64,000 bases of DNA from QWPN01 sp044238145. GTDB lineage: Bacteria; Planctomycetota; Planctomycetia; Pirellulales; UBA1268. A model generated the notes under the pieces. The model worked only from the letters and a program-made list of their open reading frames with translations. It had not been told where the DNA came from and made no database searches. The position numbers and the translations under genes are program-made. Below, piece by piece: positions 6,417 to 15,604 of the stretch. How positions within the stretch are numbered: the stretch's first letter is position 1; each line of letters begins with the position of its first letter. Location: positions 1 through 64,000 of the forward strand of contig JBIIDT010000008.1 in the NCBI GenBank assembly GCA_044238145.1, written 5' to 3'.

Positions 6417-7631
6417 CTACGGCTTCAACTGCGGCACGCCCACGGCGGCGCCGTAGGCCTGGATGAGGTCGGCCAGCGAGATCTTGTAGCTCGCCTGCAG
6501 GCTCTCCTCGACGGGCGTGCCCTCCTTGATGCCCTGCACGAAGGCGGCGAACTTCTTCAGGTCGCGGGCCAGGAACTTCACGAGGCTCGAGGCCATGCCG
6601 TACTGGACGGCGTCGATGTTCTCGCGCGTCAGGAACTCGGGCCCCAGCGTGCCCGTGCGGCGCATGAAGTCGAGAGCGTGGGCCTCCTTGAGCGGCACCT
6701 GGTCGGAACCGGGCACGACCTTCGTGCCGACCCACTCGGCGATCCCCTCGTTGAGCCAGTTGGGGAGCCGCTGCGGCGACATCCAGCGGTGGTTGAACCC
6801 GTGGCTCGTCTCGTGGACGAGCATGTGGGCGAAGGCCGGGGCGTCGTCGCCCCGATGGCAGGCCATGATCACGCGGCCGTCGCCGCTCTGGTGGCACAGG
6901 CCGTGGGCCCCCGCCATCCGCACCTTCATGAACCGGGCCTCGAAGGCCTGGAAGTCCTGCTCGCGGAGGAAGGCGACCACCAGGCACTTGCCCTTCCACA
7001 CCGGCTCGCCGCGGGGAATGCCGTACAGGTCGCAGAGGAAGTCGTGCATCGCGTCCAGGCTCTTGACGTAGGGCGCCATCTGGGCGGCCGGGATGTCGGT
7101 GGCCACGATGAACTCGTGGGTTGCGGTCACCTGCAGGGCGGGGAACGCCTCCTTCACCTCGGCGACGAGCTTTTCCAGGCTCTCGACCTCGGCGGCGTGT
7201 TCGTCGGCGGACAGTTCGGGCCACGGCTGCACGCCGCGGGCCGCCATCCGCTCCCGCGACTCGGCCACCTTCTTCTCGTAGGCCTCCTTCGCCTTTCTGC
7301 CCTTCACCTGGGCCACGCCCTTGCCCTTCGCCTCCGCCTCGTGGATCGTCTCGCGGCCGGCCACGATCTTCACGACACCGGCGACGGGCAGGCTGGTGAC
7401 CGCCTTCTCTCCCTCGGGCCGGAGCCGCAGCAGCGACGCCTTGCCGTCCTTCTCCACGACGCCCTCGAGCGTGGGGCGGACGAACCGCCGGCCGGTGCCG
7501 AGTTCCACGAGGTCGAGCGTGTCGCCCACGAATGGCTCGAGCCGCGTGGCGAGCTCGTCGGCCCGCCCCGCGACGCCGGCCGCGACGGTCGCCGCCGCGA
7601 CCACGATCCCGAATCCCGTCAGCCGCCGCAT
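6417..7631 (-). CDS. Secreted gluzincin-type metallopeptidase-like protein
   Basis: A 404-residue exported protein with a signal peptide ending near GVAGRA. The middle has a Lys/Glu-rich helical stretch (residues ~115-180). The HETSH motif is near residue 272 and EGIAEWVG about 22 residues later, the HExxH...E pattern of DUF1570/peptidase MA-like proteins. Upstream of it is a predicted beta-rich part (LVELGTGRRFVRPTLEGVV). It starts 13 bp inside the end of the CinA/NadD-like gene, so the two are cotranscribed; a functional link between a secreted peptidase and an NAD-type fusion is not obvious. It converges with the decarboxylase-like gene. Enzymatic activity is inferred from the motif only. 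Confidence 0.7.
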   Translation of the reverse strand: MRRLTGFGIVVAAATVAAGVAGRADELATRLEPFVGDTLDLVELGTGRRFVRPTLEGVVEKDGKASLLRLRPEGEKAVTSLPVAGVVKIVAGRETIHEAEAKGKGVAQVKGRKAKEAYEKKVAESRERMAARGVQPWPELSADEHAAEVESLEKLVAEVKEAFPALQVTATHEFIVATDIPAAQMAPYVKSLDAMHDFLCDLYGIPRGEPVWKGKCLVVAFLREQDFQAFEARFMKVRMAGAHGLCHQSGDGRVIMACHRGDDAPAFAHMLVHETSHGFNHRWMSPQRLPNWLNEGIAEWVGTKVVPGSDQVPLKEAHALDFMRRTGTLGPEFLTRENIDAVQYGMASSLVKFLARDLKKFAAFVQGIKEGTPVEESLQASYKISLADLIQAYGAAVGVPQLKP

Positions 7632-8851
7632 GCCGCCTCCTCCCGCTCCCGCGCCCGCCGCCTGAGTTCGGTGCTCGACACATCGAGCCGGAACTCGCGT
7701 TGTGAGACGAAGTATGTGATGTCCCGCAACGCCTGCGGCACCTCAAGCCGCGCCGCCTCCTGGAACTCGTCGCCCCGGGCCCGGCCGAAGACGATCAGCC
7801 CCGCGGCCCGGGAGGCGATCGCCCGCACCGCCTCGTCCGCCTGGGCCTCCGAGCCGCCGTAGTAGCGGGGGTCGGCGAGCCGGGCGTAGGTGTCGGCGCC
7901 CATCACGAACGTGCTCCCCGGGAAGACGTCGAGCTTGTCGAGGAACCGCGCGGCCTGGGAGAGCCACAGCGGCCGGTCCGCGAACTGCGCCGCGCGGTCG
8001 CGGATCTCGAGGTAGTCGAGGGCGGGCTTGTCGACGTTGGTGATCGAGAGCTCGTACTCCACCGGCCGCTCCGCGATCTCCTCGGCGATTCGGGCCATGA
8101 GCAGGTGCCCCTCGTGGAGCGGGTCGAACGAGCCCGGAAAGATGAGCCGCCCCGGGCGGGCGGCGGGCTCCTCGGCCGGGGCGTCGGCACGGACGGCCCG
8201 GCGCTGGCCGGCGAACAGCTCCCGCCAGGCGGCCGGCGCCTCACACCGCTCGCGGAGCACCTGCTCGGACGGCAGCAGCGCCGCGGAGGTGACCGGCTCG
8301 CGGCCGGTGCACGCGGCCAGCAGCTCGTCGAGTCCGACCGCGGCTGCGACCGTCTCCTCCTCGTCCCGCGACCGGGCGTCCTTCGCCAAGACCAGTTCGG
8401 CTGTGGCCGTGGCGCCGAGCGACTGGATCGCCACGAAGAGCCGATGGCTGCCCCGCTTCGGCTGCCGCGTCTTGAGGCTGGCCGTCACGGCCATGCCCAG
8501 TGCCGCCTCCGCCGCCGCTCCACAGTCGCGGGCCCGCTGCCAGGCGGCCACGGCGAGCCGCCGGGCCGTCCGCGACGAGCAGTAGGATTCCTGCGGCCCG
8601 CCGAGCAGGCGGTCGATCGCCTCGCGGGCGTAGGGCACGAGCCCCTCGACGACGACGCCGCTCGCCCCGGGGCAGCCCACGAGGTGGGAGATGGCCTGCG
8701 CGCCGCCCCCGGTGGCCACGAGCACCGCGCGGCCGCCTGCCCGCTCGAGGGCGTCGATGATCGGTGCCGCTTCGGGAAGGGGCGTGGACAAGGTGCATGC
8801 CCGGGTCGGAGCCATCCCGACGGCCACGAATCGGCGGCCGGGATCGGACAC
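7619..8851 (-). CDS. CinA-like/NadD-like fusion protein
   Basis: A 410-residue protein with two recognisable halves. Residues ~1-180 resemble the CinA C-terminal (PncC, nicotinamide-nucleotide amidase) domain: VLVATGGGAQAI, CPGASGVVVEGLVPY and AVTASLKTR correspond to the ESCTGG, PGAS and TGIAGP blocks. Residues ~235-405 are a nucleotidyltransferase of the NadD type: FPGSFDPLHEGHL near 240 and SSTELRRR near 395. The two steps in principle connect: amidase makes NaMN from NMN, and NadD adenylylates NaMN. The catalytic serine of the CinA ESCTGG motif is replaced (VLVATGGG), so the first domain may be inactive or do something else. The start is the GTG at 8851. Its end overlaps the peptidase gene by 13 bp. 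Confidence 0.8.
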   Translation of the reverse strand: MSDPGRRFVAVGMAPTRACTLSTPLPEAAPIIDALERAGGRAVLVATGGGAQAISHLVGCPGASGVVVEGLVPYAREAIDRLLGGPQESYCSSRTARRLAVAAWQRARDCGAAAEAALGMAVTASLKTRQPKRGSHRLFVAIQSLGATATAELVLAKDARSRDEEETVAAAVGLDELLAACTGREPVTSAALLPSEQVLRERCEAPAAWRELFAGQRRAVRADAPAEEPAARPGRLIFPGSFDPLHEGHLLMARIAEEIAERPVEYELSITNVDKPALDYLEIRDRAAQFADRPLWLSQAARFLDKLDVFPGSTFVMGADTYARLADPRYYGGSEAQADEAVRAIASRAAGLIVFGRARGDEFQEAARLEVPQALRDITYFVSQREFRLDVSSTELRRRAREREEAACGG

Positions 8852-9010
8852 GCCCCATCATACCGGCCAGACGTCCGCCGATCGCCGGGCCTCTGGAGCG
8901 GCAGCCCCACGAGCGGCCGTCGCGGTCCCGCTTCCGGGGGACCCGTTTCTGTGTAAACTGGAGGAGACGGGTTCATCGGCGGCCTCCCTCCTCCAGGCAA
9001 GGAGCCCGAC

Positions 9011-10219
9011 ATGCGTCGCACTTCGTTCTTATTGCTCGCGCCGCTGGTGATCGCGATTCCCGGCCTCCTGCCCGGACGGATCCTGGCGGAGGAACCTGCG
9101 GCTACGGACACCCCGATCGGCCGTCCGCGGATGACGATGCTCGAGCCATCGGCCGCCGATCCGCTCGCCCCGGTGGAAAAGGCGGCCAAGCGGCAGGCGA
9201 AGTCCGCGCGATCTCCGCGCCGCGGCGCCCCCGCTCCGCCCGCTGCCGGGCCGTTGGCCAAGGATGCCGGCGCGCCAGCCCGGCAAGCCGCCGTGAACCG
9301 CGGCGTCGGCTTCCTCGTCTCCGCGCAGGGCAAGGATGGGGGTTGGGGCCGCGAAGCGGGGCAGGCTCCATCCGACGTCGCCAGCACGAGCATCGCCGGC
9401 CTGGCACTGCTCAAGGCGCGGCCCGGAAAGGAGATCCCGGATCGCCTGCCTTGCGAGCGGCAGGCGGCCGCCTTCGTCGCACGGCGAATCGCGGAGTCGA
9501 AGCTGCCCGAGCAGTGGCAGCCCACCGTCGTCGATCCGATGGTGATCAACGACCTGGGCACGTCCGCGGACGCGGTGCTGGCGGCGCTGTTCCTCGCAGA
9601 GCACGTCGCCCACGCCGCCGAGGACGACGCCGCCTCGGCCGAATTCCGTGTGGCCGTGAACCTTCTGCTCGAGCATTTCGACGCACGGCTGCGGAACGAG
9701 CCGAACATGTTCCGGCAGCGGGCCCACGGGCTCTCACGGGCGACGCTCGCCCACGCCGCCGTGGTCGCGGGCCGTGCCGGCGTGCCGGTCCCCGAGGGGC
9801 TGGTCGCCCGGCTGGCCGACGGCTGCCGCGAGGACCAGCATCTGTACGGCCGATCGGCACGCATCGGGTGCCTGCATGCGGCTGCGTTGCAGGCCGGCGT
9901 CCCACCGTCGGACGACGCCCTGGCACTCGCCGACACGCTCGTGCAGCCGGTGCTCGCTGATTATCACGGCCGGTGGCCGTACGGCGCAGGGGGCGAGGTC
10001 TTCATGTCGCTGCTGTTCCTCGGCGCCATGCTCGGCGACGCGGGCGGGCCGACCGCGGCCGAATGGTCACGGGGCGTGGAGCAAGTGCTCGTGCAGACGC
10101 AGAGCGGCAACGGTAGCTGGTCGGGCTCGTCGTGCATCAACAGCCGCGTGTTCTGCACGTCGAGCGCCCTGCTCGTGATGCACGCCGCGCCGGCCGCCGA
10201 CCGCGTTGCGTCCCGGTAG
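9011..10219 (+). CDS. Secreted squalene-cyclase-fold (prenyltransferase repeat) protein I
   Basis: A 402-residue exported protein with a clear signal peptide (MRRTSFLLLAPLVIAIPGLL). Residues ~40-95 are a Pro/Lys-rich linker. From ~100 onward there are alpha/alpha repeat units like those of squalene-hopene cyclases and prenyltransferases: GKDGGWGREAG, ASTSIAGLALL, and near the end SGNGSWSG followed by TSSALLVM. The DxDD catalytic motif of hopene cyclases is not visible, so a terpene cyclase role is unlikely; planctomycetes carry many such exported proteins of unknown role. A TAAACT hexamer lies 52 bp upstream of the start. It is followed 27 bp later by a second protein of the same fold. Confidence 0.75.
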   Translation: MRRTSFLLLAPLVIAIPGLLPGRILAEEPAATDTPIGRPRMTMLEPSAADPLAPVEKAAKRQAKSARSPRRGAPAPPAAGPLAKDAGAPARQAAVNRGVGFLVSAQGKDGGWGREAGQAPSDVASTSIAGLALLKARPGKEIPDRLPCERQAAAFVARRIAESKLPEQWQPTVVDPMVINDLGTSADAVLAALFLAEHVAHAAEDDAASAEFRVAVNLLLEHFDARLRNEPNMFRQRAHGLSRATLAHAAVVAGRAGVPVPEGLVARLADGCREDQHLYGRSARIGCLHAAALQAGVPPSDDALALADTLVQPVLADYHGRWPYGAGGEVFMSLLFLGAMLGDAGGPTAAEWSRGVEQVLVQTQSGNGSWSGSSCINSRVFCTSSALLVMHAAPAADRVASR

Positions 10220-10246
10220 CGCAGGGCCGGGAGAGTGGGGCGGCAC

Positions 10247-11413
10247 ATGAGCCACGTCCACCGCGGGATCGGGCCGCTTCTGCTCGCCTGCGGCGCGACG
10301 GCGGCGATCGGCGCCGAACCCGTGGGCTGGCGGGAGGCGGTCGCCCGCGGCGCGGCGTTTCTCGAGACGCGGCAGTCGGCCGACGGCGGCTGGCGATCCG
10401 ACGTGTACGGCAACTTCCGTGCGGGCGACTCACTCACGCCGCTGGTGCTCGCGGCCCTCGAGCCCGAGACCGCGGCGTTCGACGGCGGCTGCCGCTTCCT
10501 CGCGGCACTCGCGGGGGACGGCGACCGCGAGCCCGCGCTCGACTATCCCGTCTACACGGCGGCCCAATCGGCGGTCGCGCTGCGCCGCGGCGGGCGGCAG
10601 GCGGCGGTCGACCGCTGGCTCGCCATCCTGCGCCGGCACCAACTCGTCGAGCGGCTGGGCTGGCTGCCGGCCGACCCGGAGTTCGGCGGCTGGGGTTATG
10701 CGACGGTCGAGCCGCGGAAGCCGGGGCCCGACGCGGTGCGGCTGCCGCTGCTGGAGCCGAACCTCTCGGCCACGTCGTACGCGGTCGCGGCCCTGCGGGC
10801 GGTCGGCGGCGCGCCCCAGGATCCGGCGTTCGCGTCCGCGCTCGTGTTCGTGGAGCGCTGCCAGAACGTCGCGGCCGCGCTCGCCGACGCCGACCCGGAG
10901 TTCGACGACGGCGGATTCTTTTTCGTCCTGGAAGACGCGGAGCGCACGAAGGCCGGTTCGGCCGGCCGCGACCGCCACGGTCGCGTGCGGTTTTCCTCCT
11001 ACGGTAGCGCCACCGCCGACGGGCTGCGGGCCCTCCTCGCCTGCGGCCTGCCCGCCGACCATCCGCGGGTCGTAGCGGCCCGGTCGTGGCTCGAGCGGAA
11101 CTTCTCGGCCGAGGTGCATGCCGGACGGTTTCCGGAGGACCGCCGCGTGTTCCGGGACTCGTGCTTCTACTACTACGCCTGGTCGGTGGCTGCGGCCCTC
11201 GAGGCCGTCGGCGTCGACACGGTGCCAACGGCGGCGGGACCGGTCGATTGGCGACGGTCTCTCGCGGCGGCGCTCATCGCCTTGCAGGCGGCGGACGGCG
11301 GCTGGGTCAATCCGAGCGGTGCCGTTCGCGAGGACGAGCCGCTCGTCGCCACGTCGTTTGCGGTGGCGGCCCTGCGGATCTGCGGGCAGCCGCGCATGGC
11401 CGCTGACCGCTAG
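10247..11413 (+). CDS. Secreted squalene-cyclase-fold (prenyltransferase repeat) protein II
   Basis: A 388-residue exported protein: the signal peptide (MSHVHRGIGPLLLACGATAAIGA) is followed at once by cyclase-type repeats. QSADGGWRSD (near 40), EFGGWGYATV (near 145) and AADGGWVNPSG (near 345) are QW-like repeat motifs. A stretch rich in Tyr (CFYYYAWSVA) precedes the last repeat. No DxDD motif is seen. It lies 27 bp after a paralogous protein and is probably in the same transcript. The start is the ATG at 10247; a GTG four codons upstream is possible. A strong terminator follows at 11459. Confidence 0.75.
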   Translation: MSHVHRGIGPLLLACGATAAIGAEPVGWREAVARGAAFLETRQSADGGWRSDVYGNFRAGDSLTPLVLAALEPETAAFDGGCRFLAALAGDGDREPALDYPVYTAAQSAVALRRGGRQAAVDRWLAILRRHQLVERLGWLPADPEFGGWGYATVEPRKPGPDAVRLPLLEPNLSATSYAVAALRAVGGAPQDPAFASALVFVERCQNVAAALADADPEFDDGGFFFVLEDAERTKAGSAGRDRHGRVRFSSYGSATADGLRALLACGLPADHPRVVAARSWLERNFSAEVHAGRFPEDRRVFRDSCFYYYAWSVAAALEAVGVDTVPTAAGPVDWRRSLAAALIALQAADGGWVNPSGAVREDEPLVATSFAVAALRICGQPRMAADR

Positions 11414-11458
11414 CAGACCGGGGAACAGGTCGAGATAAGGCCGTTTCCGTCCGCCGAT

Positions 11459-11484
11459 CCCCCGGCTCGCGCCGGGGGCTTTAT
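11459..11484 (+). terminator. Rho-independent terminator
   Basis: CCCCCGGC (11459-11466) and GCCGGGGG (11471-11478) form an 8-bp stem with a TCGC loop, followed by CTTTAT. It ends the two-gene squalene-fold operon. Confidence 0.75.
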
Positions 11485-11667
11485 AGAGGCGGGATTCCCC
11501 GGCTCGCGCAGCGGTCACGACCGGGGCGGGATCCACGGTTCACACGCGGGATCAAGCGTGCCCGGCTCGCCCGGCCTGCCCCGTTTGCCAGTTCTGCCTC
11601 GCGATTGCCGCGGCCGCTGCAGTGTCCGGCCAGATTCGGTCGATGCACGGGGCGGGAGGGATTTGCC

Positions 11668-12171
11668 ATGCCACTGCCGATTTACCGTCTGCCGCGCGTC
11701 GGTCCGCTTCTCGTCGCCGCTGCGCTCGCGCCGGCCGCCGTGCGTGGATCCGCACCCGAAGACACGGTGGTGCCGCTGCCCGTGGCGCCGCTGCCGGCCG
11801 ACGGCACCCCCGATCCACTCGCGGGCACGCCGTGGGTCGACCCGGCGACCAGCGGCGTTGATGCGGAGCGAGCCTTGGCCACGATGCTGCCCCCGCGGAC
11901 CGACTCGCCGCGCGACTGGCAGGCACCGATCGAGCCGCTCCACGACTGTGGCGAGCCGCGGGCGCTGCCGCCGTGCGTGCCGCCGGCCCCGTGCCATCCC
12001 GTGGCTCCGCCCGCTCCCTACGACCTCGTCGGTGCCGGCGGCGTGCCGTCGTGCGGGCCGATCTACCGCGGCCCGTGTGCGCCGCGTTCGGCCACCGTGC
12101 ACGAGGGCCCGTTTCGCTGGATGCATGCCCTCCAGGACCGGCTCTTCGACCTCTTCTATCGCTCGCGGTGA
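11668..12171 (+). CDS. Secreted Pro/Cys-rich protein, unknown function
   Basis: A 167-residue protein. A hydrophobic signal (RVGPLLVAAALAPAAVRGSA) is followed by a Pro-, Ala- and Asp-rich low-complexity region and then a Cys-containing section (CVPPAPCHPV, CGPIYRGPCAP). The C-terminus is short and more hydrophobic (WMHALQDRLFDLFY). The start is the ATG at 11668, preceded by GGGAGGG, which is a good ribosome site. It lies 87 bp ahead of the sugar operon, and could be its first gene or an independent one. I do not recognise a family. Confidence 0.55.
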   Translation: MPLPIYRLPRVGPLLVAAALAPAAVRGSAPEDTVVPLPVAPLPADGTPDPLAGTPWVDPATSGVDAERALATMLPPRTDSPRDWQAPIEPLHDCGEPRALPPCVPPAPCHPVAPPAPYDLVGAGGVPSCGPIYRGPCAPRSATVHEGPFRWMHALQDRLFDLFYRSR

Positions 12172-12258
12172 GGCGGCGGCCGCCGCGCTTGTGCTGCCCG
12201 GCGGCCACGGCCACACTGTGGGACTGCCGGACGGCTCCGGCGGCACGGAGACGGGCGG

Positions 12259-13341
12259 ATGCGGGCGGCGATCATCGGCATCGGGGCGATCGCGGGGATG
12301 CACGCCCGTGCCCTGCGCGACATCCCCGGCGTCGAACTCGTCGCTGCCTGCTGTCGCACCGAGGAGAAGGGCCGGGCCTTCGCCTCCCAGTTCGGCTGCA
12401 CCTGGCACGCCGACGCGGCCCGGATGCTCCGCCGCGAGAAGCCCGATTTCGTCACCGTGGCGACGCCGTCGGGCGCCCACCTGCCGGCCGTGCTCGCGGC
12501 CGCCCGCCGCGGCGTCCACGTGATCTGCGAGAAGCCGCTCGAGATCTCCCTCAAGCGGATCGACCGGATGATCGCCGCCTGCGACAAGGCGGGCGTCACG
12601 CTCGGGGCGATCTTCCCGCAGCGGTTCAACCCCGTCGTCCGCGCCGTCCACGAGGCCGCGGCGGCCGGCCGGTTCGGCACGCTCGCCGTGGCTGCGAGTT
12701 ACGTGCCCTGGTGGCGGGACGACGCCTATTACGGCCCCGGCCGCTGGCAGGGCACGAAGGCCCTCGACGGTGGCGGGGCGCTGATGAACCAGTCGATCCA
12801 CGGCGTCGACGCCCTGCAGTGGATCGCCGGAGCGACGATGCCCGACCTGCCCGCCGGCGCCAATCCCGTGGAGAGCGTCGTCGCCATGACGGCCGTGCGG
12901 GCCCACGACGCCGAGCGGCTGGAGGTGGAAGATACCTGCGTCGCGATCCTGCGGTTCCGGAACGGCGCCCTCGGTCAGTTGCTCGCGGCCACGAGCCTGT
13001 TCCCCGGGCAGATGCGCCGCTTCCTGTTCGGCGGCCGCGACGGCACCGCGGAGATCCTCGAGGAGCAGCTCGTCACCTGGCAGTTCCGCACCGCGGCGGC
13101 GGACGACGACGCGACCCGCGACAGGCTCGGGGCCGCCAGCGCCACCTCGGGCGGCGCCGCCGACCCGATGGCCATCAACTACGCCTGCCACACGCGGAAC
13201 TTCGAGGAGTTCCTCGCCGCCGTGCGGGACGGCCGCCGCCCGCCGCTCGACGGGGCGGAGGGCCGCAAGGCCGTGGCCATCATCGAGGCCTGCTACAAGT
13301 CGGCCCGCACGGGCAGGCCCGCGCGGGTCGCAGGAGCCTGA
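12259..13341 (+). CDS. Gfo/Idh/MocA family oxidoreductase
   Basis: A 360-residue NAD(P)-dependent sugar dehydrogenase-like protein. The Rossmann motif GIGAIAGMHARAL starts at residue ~7, the CEKPLE motif (EKP) is near residue 97, and DGGGALMNQSIHGVDAL near 175-190 holds the H(G/x)xD substrate-site residues. The C-terminal alpha/beta domain (residues ~130-350) fits the family length. It is the first gene of a three-gene set with a sugar isomerase/epimerase (10 bp away) and an MFS transporter (41 bp further). This points to uptake and oxidation of a sugar or cyclitol (inositol-like); the exact substrate cannot be read from sequence. Confidence 0.9.
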   Translation: MRAAIIGIGAIAGMHARALRDIPGVELVAACCRTEEKGRAFASQFGCTWHADAARMLRREKPDFVTVATPSGAHLPAVLAAARRGVHVICEKPLEISLKRIDRMIAACDKAGVTLGAIFPQRFNPVVRAVHEAAAAGRFGTLAVAASYVPWWRDDAYYGPGRWQGTKALDGGGALMNQSIHGVDALQWIAGATMPDLPAGANPVESVVAMTAVRAHDAERLEVEDTCVAILRFRNGALGQLLAATSLFPGQMRRFLFGGRDGTAEILEEQLVTWQFRTAAADDDATRDRLGAASATSGGAADPMAINYACHTRNFEEFLAAVRDGRRPPLDGAEGRKAVAIIEACYKSARTGRPARVAGA

Positions 13342-13351
13342 CGACCATCCC

Positions 13352-14185
13352 ATGAACGCGCCGCTCCGTTACGCGATCTGCAACGAGACCTTCGAGGGTT
13401 GGCCGCTGGCCAAGGCGTGCGACTTCGCGGCGGCCTGCGGCTACACCGGCCTGGAGGTGGCGCCGTTCACGCTCGCCGGTCGTGCGACCGACATCACCGC
13501 CGCCCAGCGCGGCGAGATTCGCCGCACGATCGCCCGCGCGGGGCTCGACTGCGTCGGCCTGCACTGGCTGCTGGCGAAGACCGAGGGCTTTCACGTCGCC
13601 CACCCCGACGCAGCCGTCCGCGGCCGCACCGTGGACTACCTCGGGGAACTCGCCCGCCTGTGCCACGACCTTGGCGGCCGCGTGCTCGTCTTCGGCTCGC
13701 CGAAGCAACGCAGCCTGCTGCCGGGCGTGACGGCCGACCAGGCCATCGACCACATCCACGAGGTGTTCTCGCGGCTCGTGCCTGTGCTGGAGACGACTGA
13801 CACGGTGGTGGCGCTCGAGCCCCTGTCGCCGGCGGAGACCGACGTCCTCACGACCGCCGCGGAGACCTGCCGGCTGATCGAGCGGATCGGCTCGCCCCAC
13901 GTGCGGCTGCATCTCGACGTGAAGGCGATGGCGAGCGAGGGGGAGCCGGTGCCCGAGATCATCCTCGCCAGCGCCCGACACCTCGAGCACTTCCACGCCA
14001 ACGACCCCAACCTGCAGGGCCCCGGCTTCGGGGCCGTCGACTTCTCACCGATCTTCACGGCCCTCGACGAGGTCCGGTATTCCGGCTGGGTGAGCGTGGA
14101 GGTCTTCGACTACGCACCCGGCGCCGAGCGGCTCGCCCGCGACAGCATCGACTACATGCGGCGGGTCGAGGCCGCCCTCGGCTGA
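13352..14185 (+). CDS. Sugar phosphate isomerase/epimerase (TIM barrel)
   Basis: A 277-residue xylose-isomerase-like TIM barrel of the AP-endonuclease-2 superfamily. Metal-binding acidic residues and histidines appear in the expected places: ALEPLSPAETD (near 155), HLDVKAMASEGE (near 190), HFHANDPNLQGPGFG (near 210) and VSVEVFDYAPGAE (near 250). It is encoded 10 bp after the Gfo/Idh/MocA oxidoreductase. In similar operons such proteins isomerise or dehydrate the dehydrogenase product. The HANDPN motif is typical of this clan. Confidence 0.9.
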   Translation: MNAPLRYAICNETFEGWPLAKACDFAAACGYTGLEVAPFTLAGRATDITAAQRGEIRRTIARAGLDCVGLHWLLAKTEGFHVAHPDAAVRGRTVDYLGELARLCHDLGGRVLVFGSPKQRSLLPGVTADQAIDHIHEVFSRLVPVLETTDTVVALEPLSPAETDVLTTAAETCRLIERIGSPHVRLHLDVKAMASEGEPVPEIILASARHLEHFHANDPNLQGPGFGAVDFSPIFTALDEVRYSGWVSVEVFDYAPGAERLARDSIDYMRRVEAALG

Positions 14186-14226
14186 TTCCCGCGGCCCGCC
14201 GCCGCCATTCCCAGGAGCCCGCCCGC

Positions 14227-15603
14227 ATGGCCGCCGCCCCCCACTCTCCCGCCGACCACGCCCCGTGGTACCGCGACCTCACGCCATACCACTGGTTCGT
14301 GTTTACGGTGGCCTCGCTGGCCTGGCTCTTCGACTGCCTCGACCAGCAGCTCTTCATCCTCGCCCGCAACAAGGCGATGGAGTCGCTCCTGCCGGCCGGC
14401 ATGGACCCCAAGCTCTACGGCGGCTATGCGACGAGCATCTTCGTCGCCGGCTGGGCGATGGGCGGCCTGATCTTCGGGTCGTTGGGCGACCGCTTCGGGC
14501 GGGCGAAGATGCTCACGCTCACGGTGCTCATCTACTCGGTGTGCACGGGCCTCTCCGCCTTCTCCACCGGCTGGGCCGACTTCGCCACCTACCGGTTCCT
14601 CACCGGCCTCGGCGTGGGCGGCGTGTTCGGCCTGGCCGTGGCCCTCGTCGCCGACACGCTCCCCGACCGCTCTCGGACGGGCGCCCTCGGTCTCCTGCAG
14701 GCGTTGTCGGCGATCGGCAACATCACGGCCGGCGTCACGAGCATGTACCTCGGTCATCTCGAGGCCACGAAGGCGATCGCCGCCGGCACGGCCTGGAAGT
14801 ACATGTTCCTCGTCGGCGCCATTCCCGCCTTTCTCTGCGTCTTCATCCAGCTGCGTCTCAAGGAGCCGGAGAAATGGGTGCGGGCCCGGGCAGCGGGGAA
14901 GGCGGCGGGAGTGAAGTTCGGCTCCTACGCGGCGCTCCTCGGTGACCAGCGGTGGCGGGGCTCGGCCCTGCTCGGGATGGTGCTCTGCGTGGCGGGCGTG
15001 ATCGGCCTGTGGGGCATCGGGTTCTTCAGCCCCGAACTCGTGGGCGACGTGATCAAGGCCTCGCTCGTGGCCGATGGCGTGCCGGCGGAGAAGATCGCCG
15101 GCAGCCAGCAGTTCTGGATCGGCGTCAACTCGATCGTGCAGAACATCGGCGCCTTCTTCGGCATGCTGCTGTTCACCCGGCTGGCCCAGGGCATGGGCCG
15201 CAAGCCGGCCTTCGCGATCGCCTTCGTGGCGGCGCTCGTGGCCACCGTGGCGTTCTTCCAGTTCTTCAACGGCCGCGGCGACATCTGGATGAGCGCGATC
15301 ATGGGAGGCTGCCAGCTCGCCCTGTTCGCCGGCTTCGCGATCTATCTCCCGGAGCTTTTCCCCACCAGCCTCCGCAGCACGGGCACGAGCTTCTGCTACA
15401 ACGTCGGCCGGTTCGTGGCGGCGAGCGGCCCGTTCACGCTCGGCGCCCTGCAGGCGGCGCTCAAGGCCGGGGCGACGACGCCCGAGGCCAAGCTCGTGGC
15501 CTTCCGCAACGCCTGCTCCTACATGAGCGTGATCTTCCTGCTCGGCCTGGTGGCCCTGGCGTTTCTGCCCGAGACCAAGGGCCGGCCGCTGCCGGAGGAC
15601 TAG
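14227..15603 (+). CDS. MFS sugar/organic-acid transporter
   Basis: A 458-residue membrane protein with about 12 hydrophobic segments. The loop 2-3 signature GDRFGRAKML, the RFLTGLGVGGVFGLAVAL motif, and PETKGRPLPED at the C-terminus are those of the sugar-porter and related MFS families. The first cytoplasmic stretch contains HWFVFTVASLAWLFDCLDQQLF, resembling aromatic-acid or sialic-acid transporters. It is third in a sugar-catabolic operon and likely imports the substrate. A 40-nt palindromic element begins 1 nt after its stop codon. Confidence 0.9.
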   Translation: MAAAPHSPADHAPWYRDLTPYHWFVFTVASLAWLFDCLDQQLFILARNKAMESLLPAGMDPKLYGGYATSIFVAGWAMGGLIFGSLGDRFGRAKMLTLTVLIYSVCTGLSAFSTGWADFATYRFLTGLGVGGVFGLAVALVADTLPDRSRTGALGLLQALSAIGNITAGVTSMYLGHLEATKAIAAGTAWKYMFLVGAIPAFLCVFIQLRLKEPEKWVRARAAGKAAGVKFGSYAALLGDQRWRGSALLGMVLCVAGVIGLWGIGFFSPELVGDVIKASLVADGVPAEKIAGSQQFWIGVNSIVQNIGAFFGMLLFTRLAQGMGRKPAFAIAFVAALVATVAFFQFFNGRGDIWMSAIMGGCQLALFAGFAIYLPELFPTSLRSTGTSFCYNVGRFVAASGPFTLGALQAALKAGATTPEAKLVAFRNACSYMSVIFLLGLVALAFLPETKGRPLPED

Positions 15604-15604
15604 G

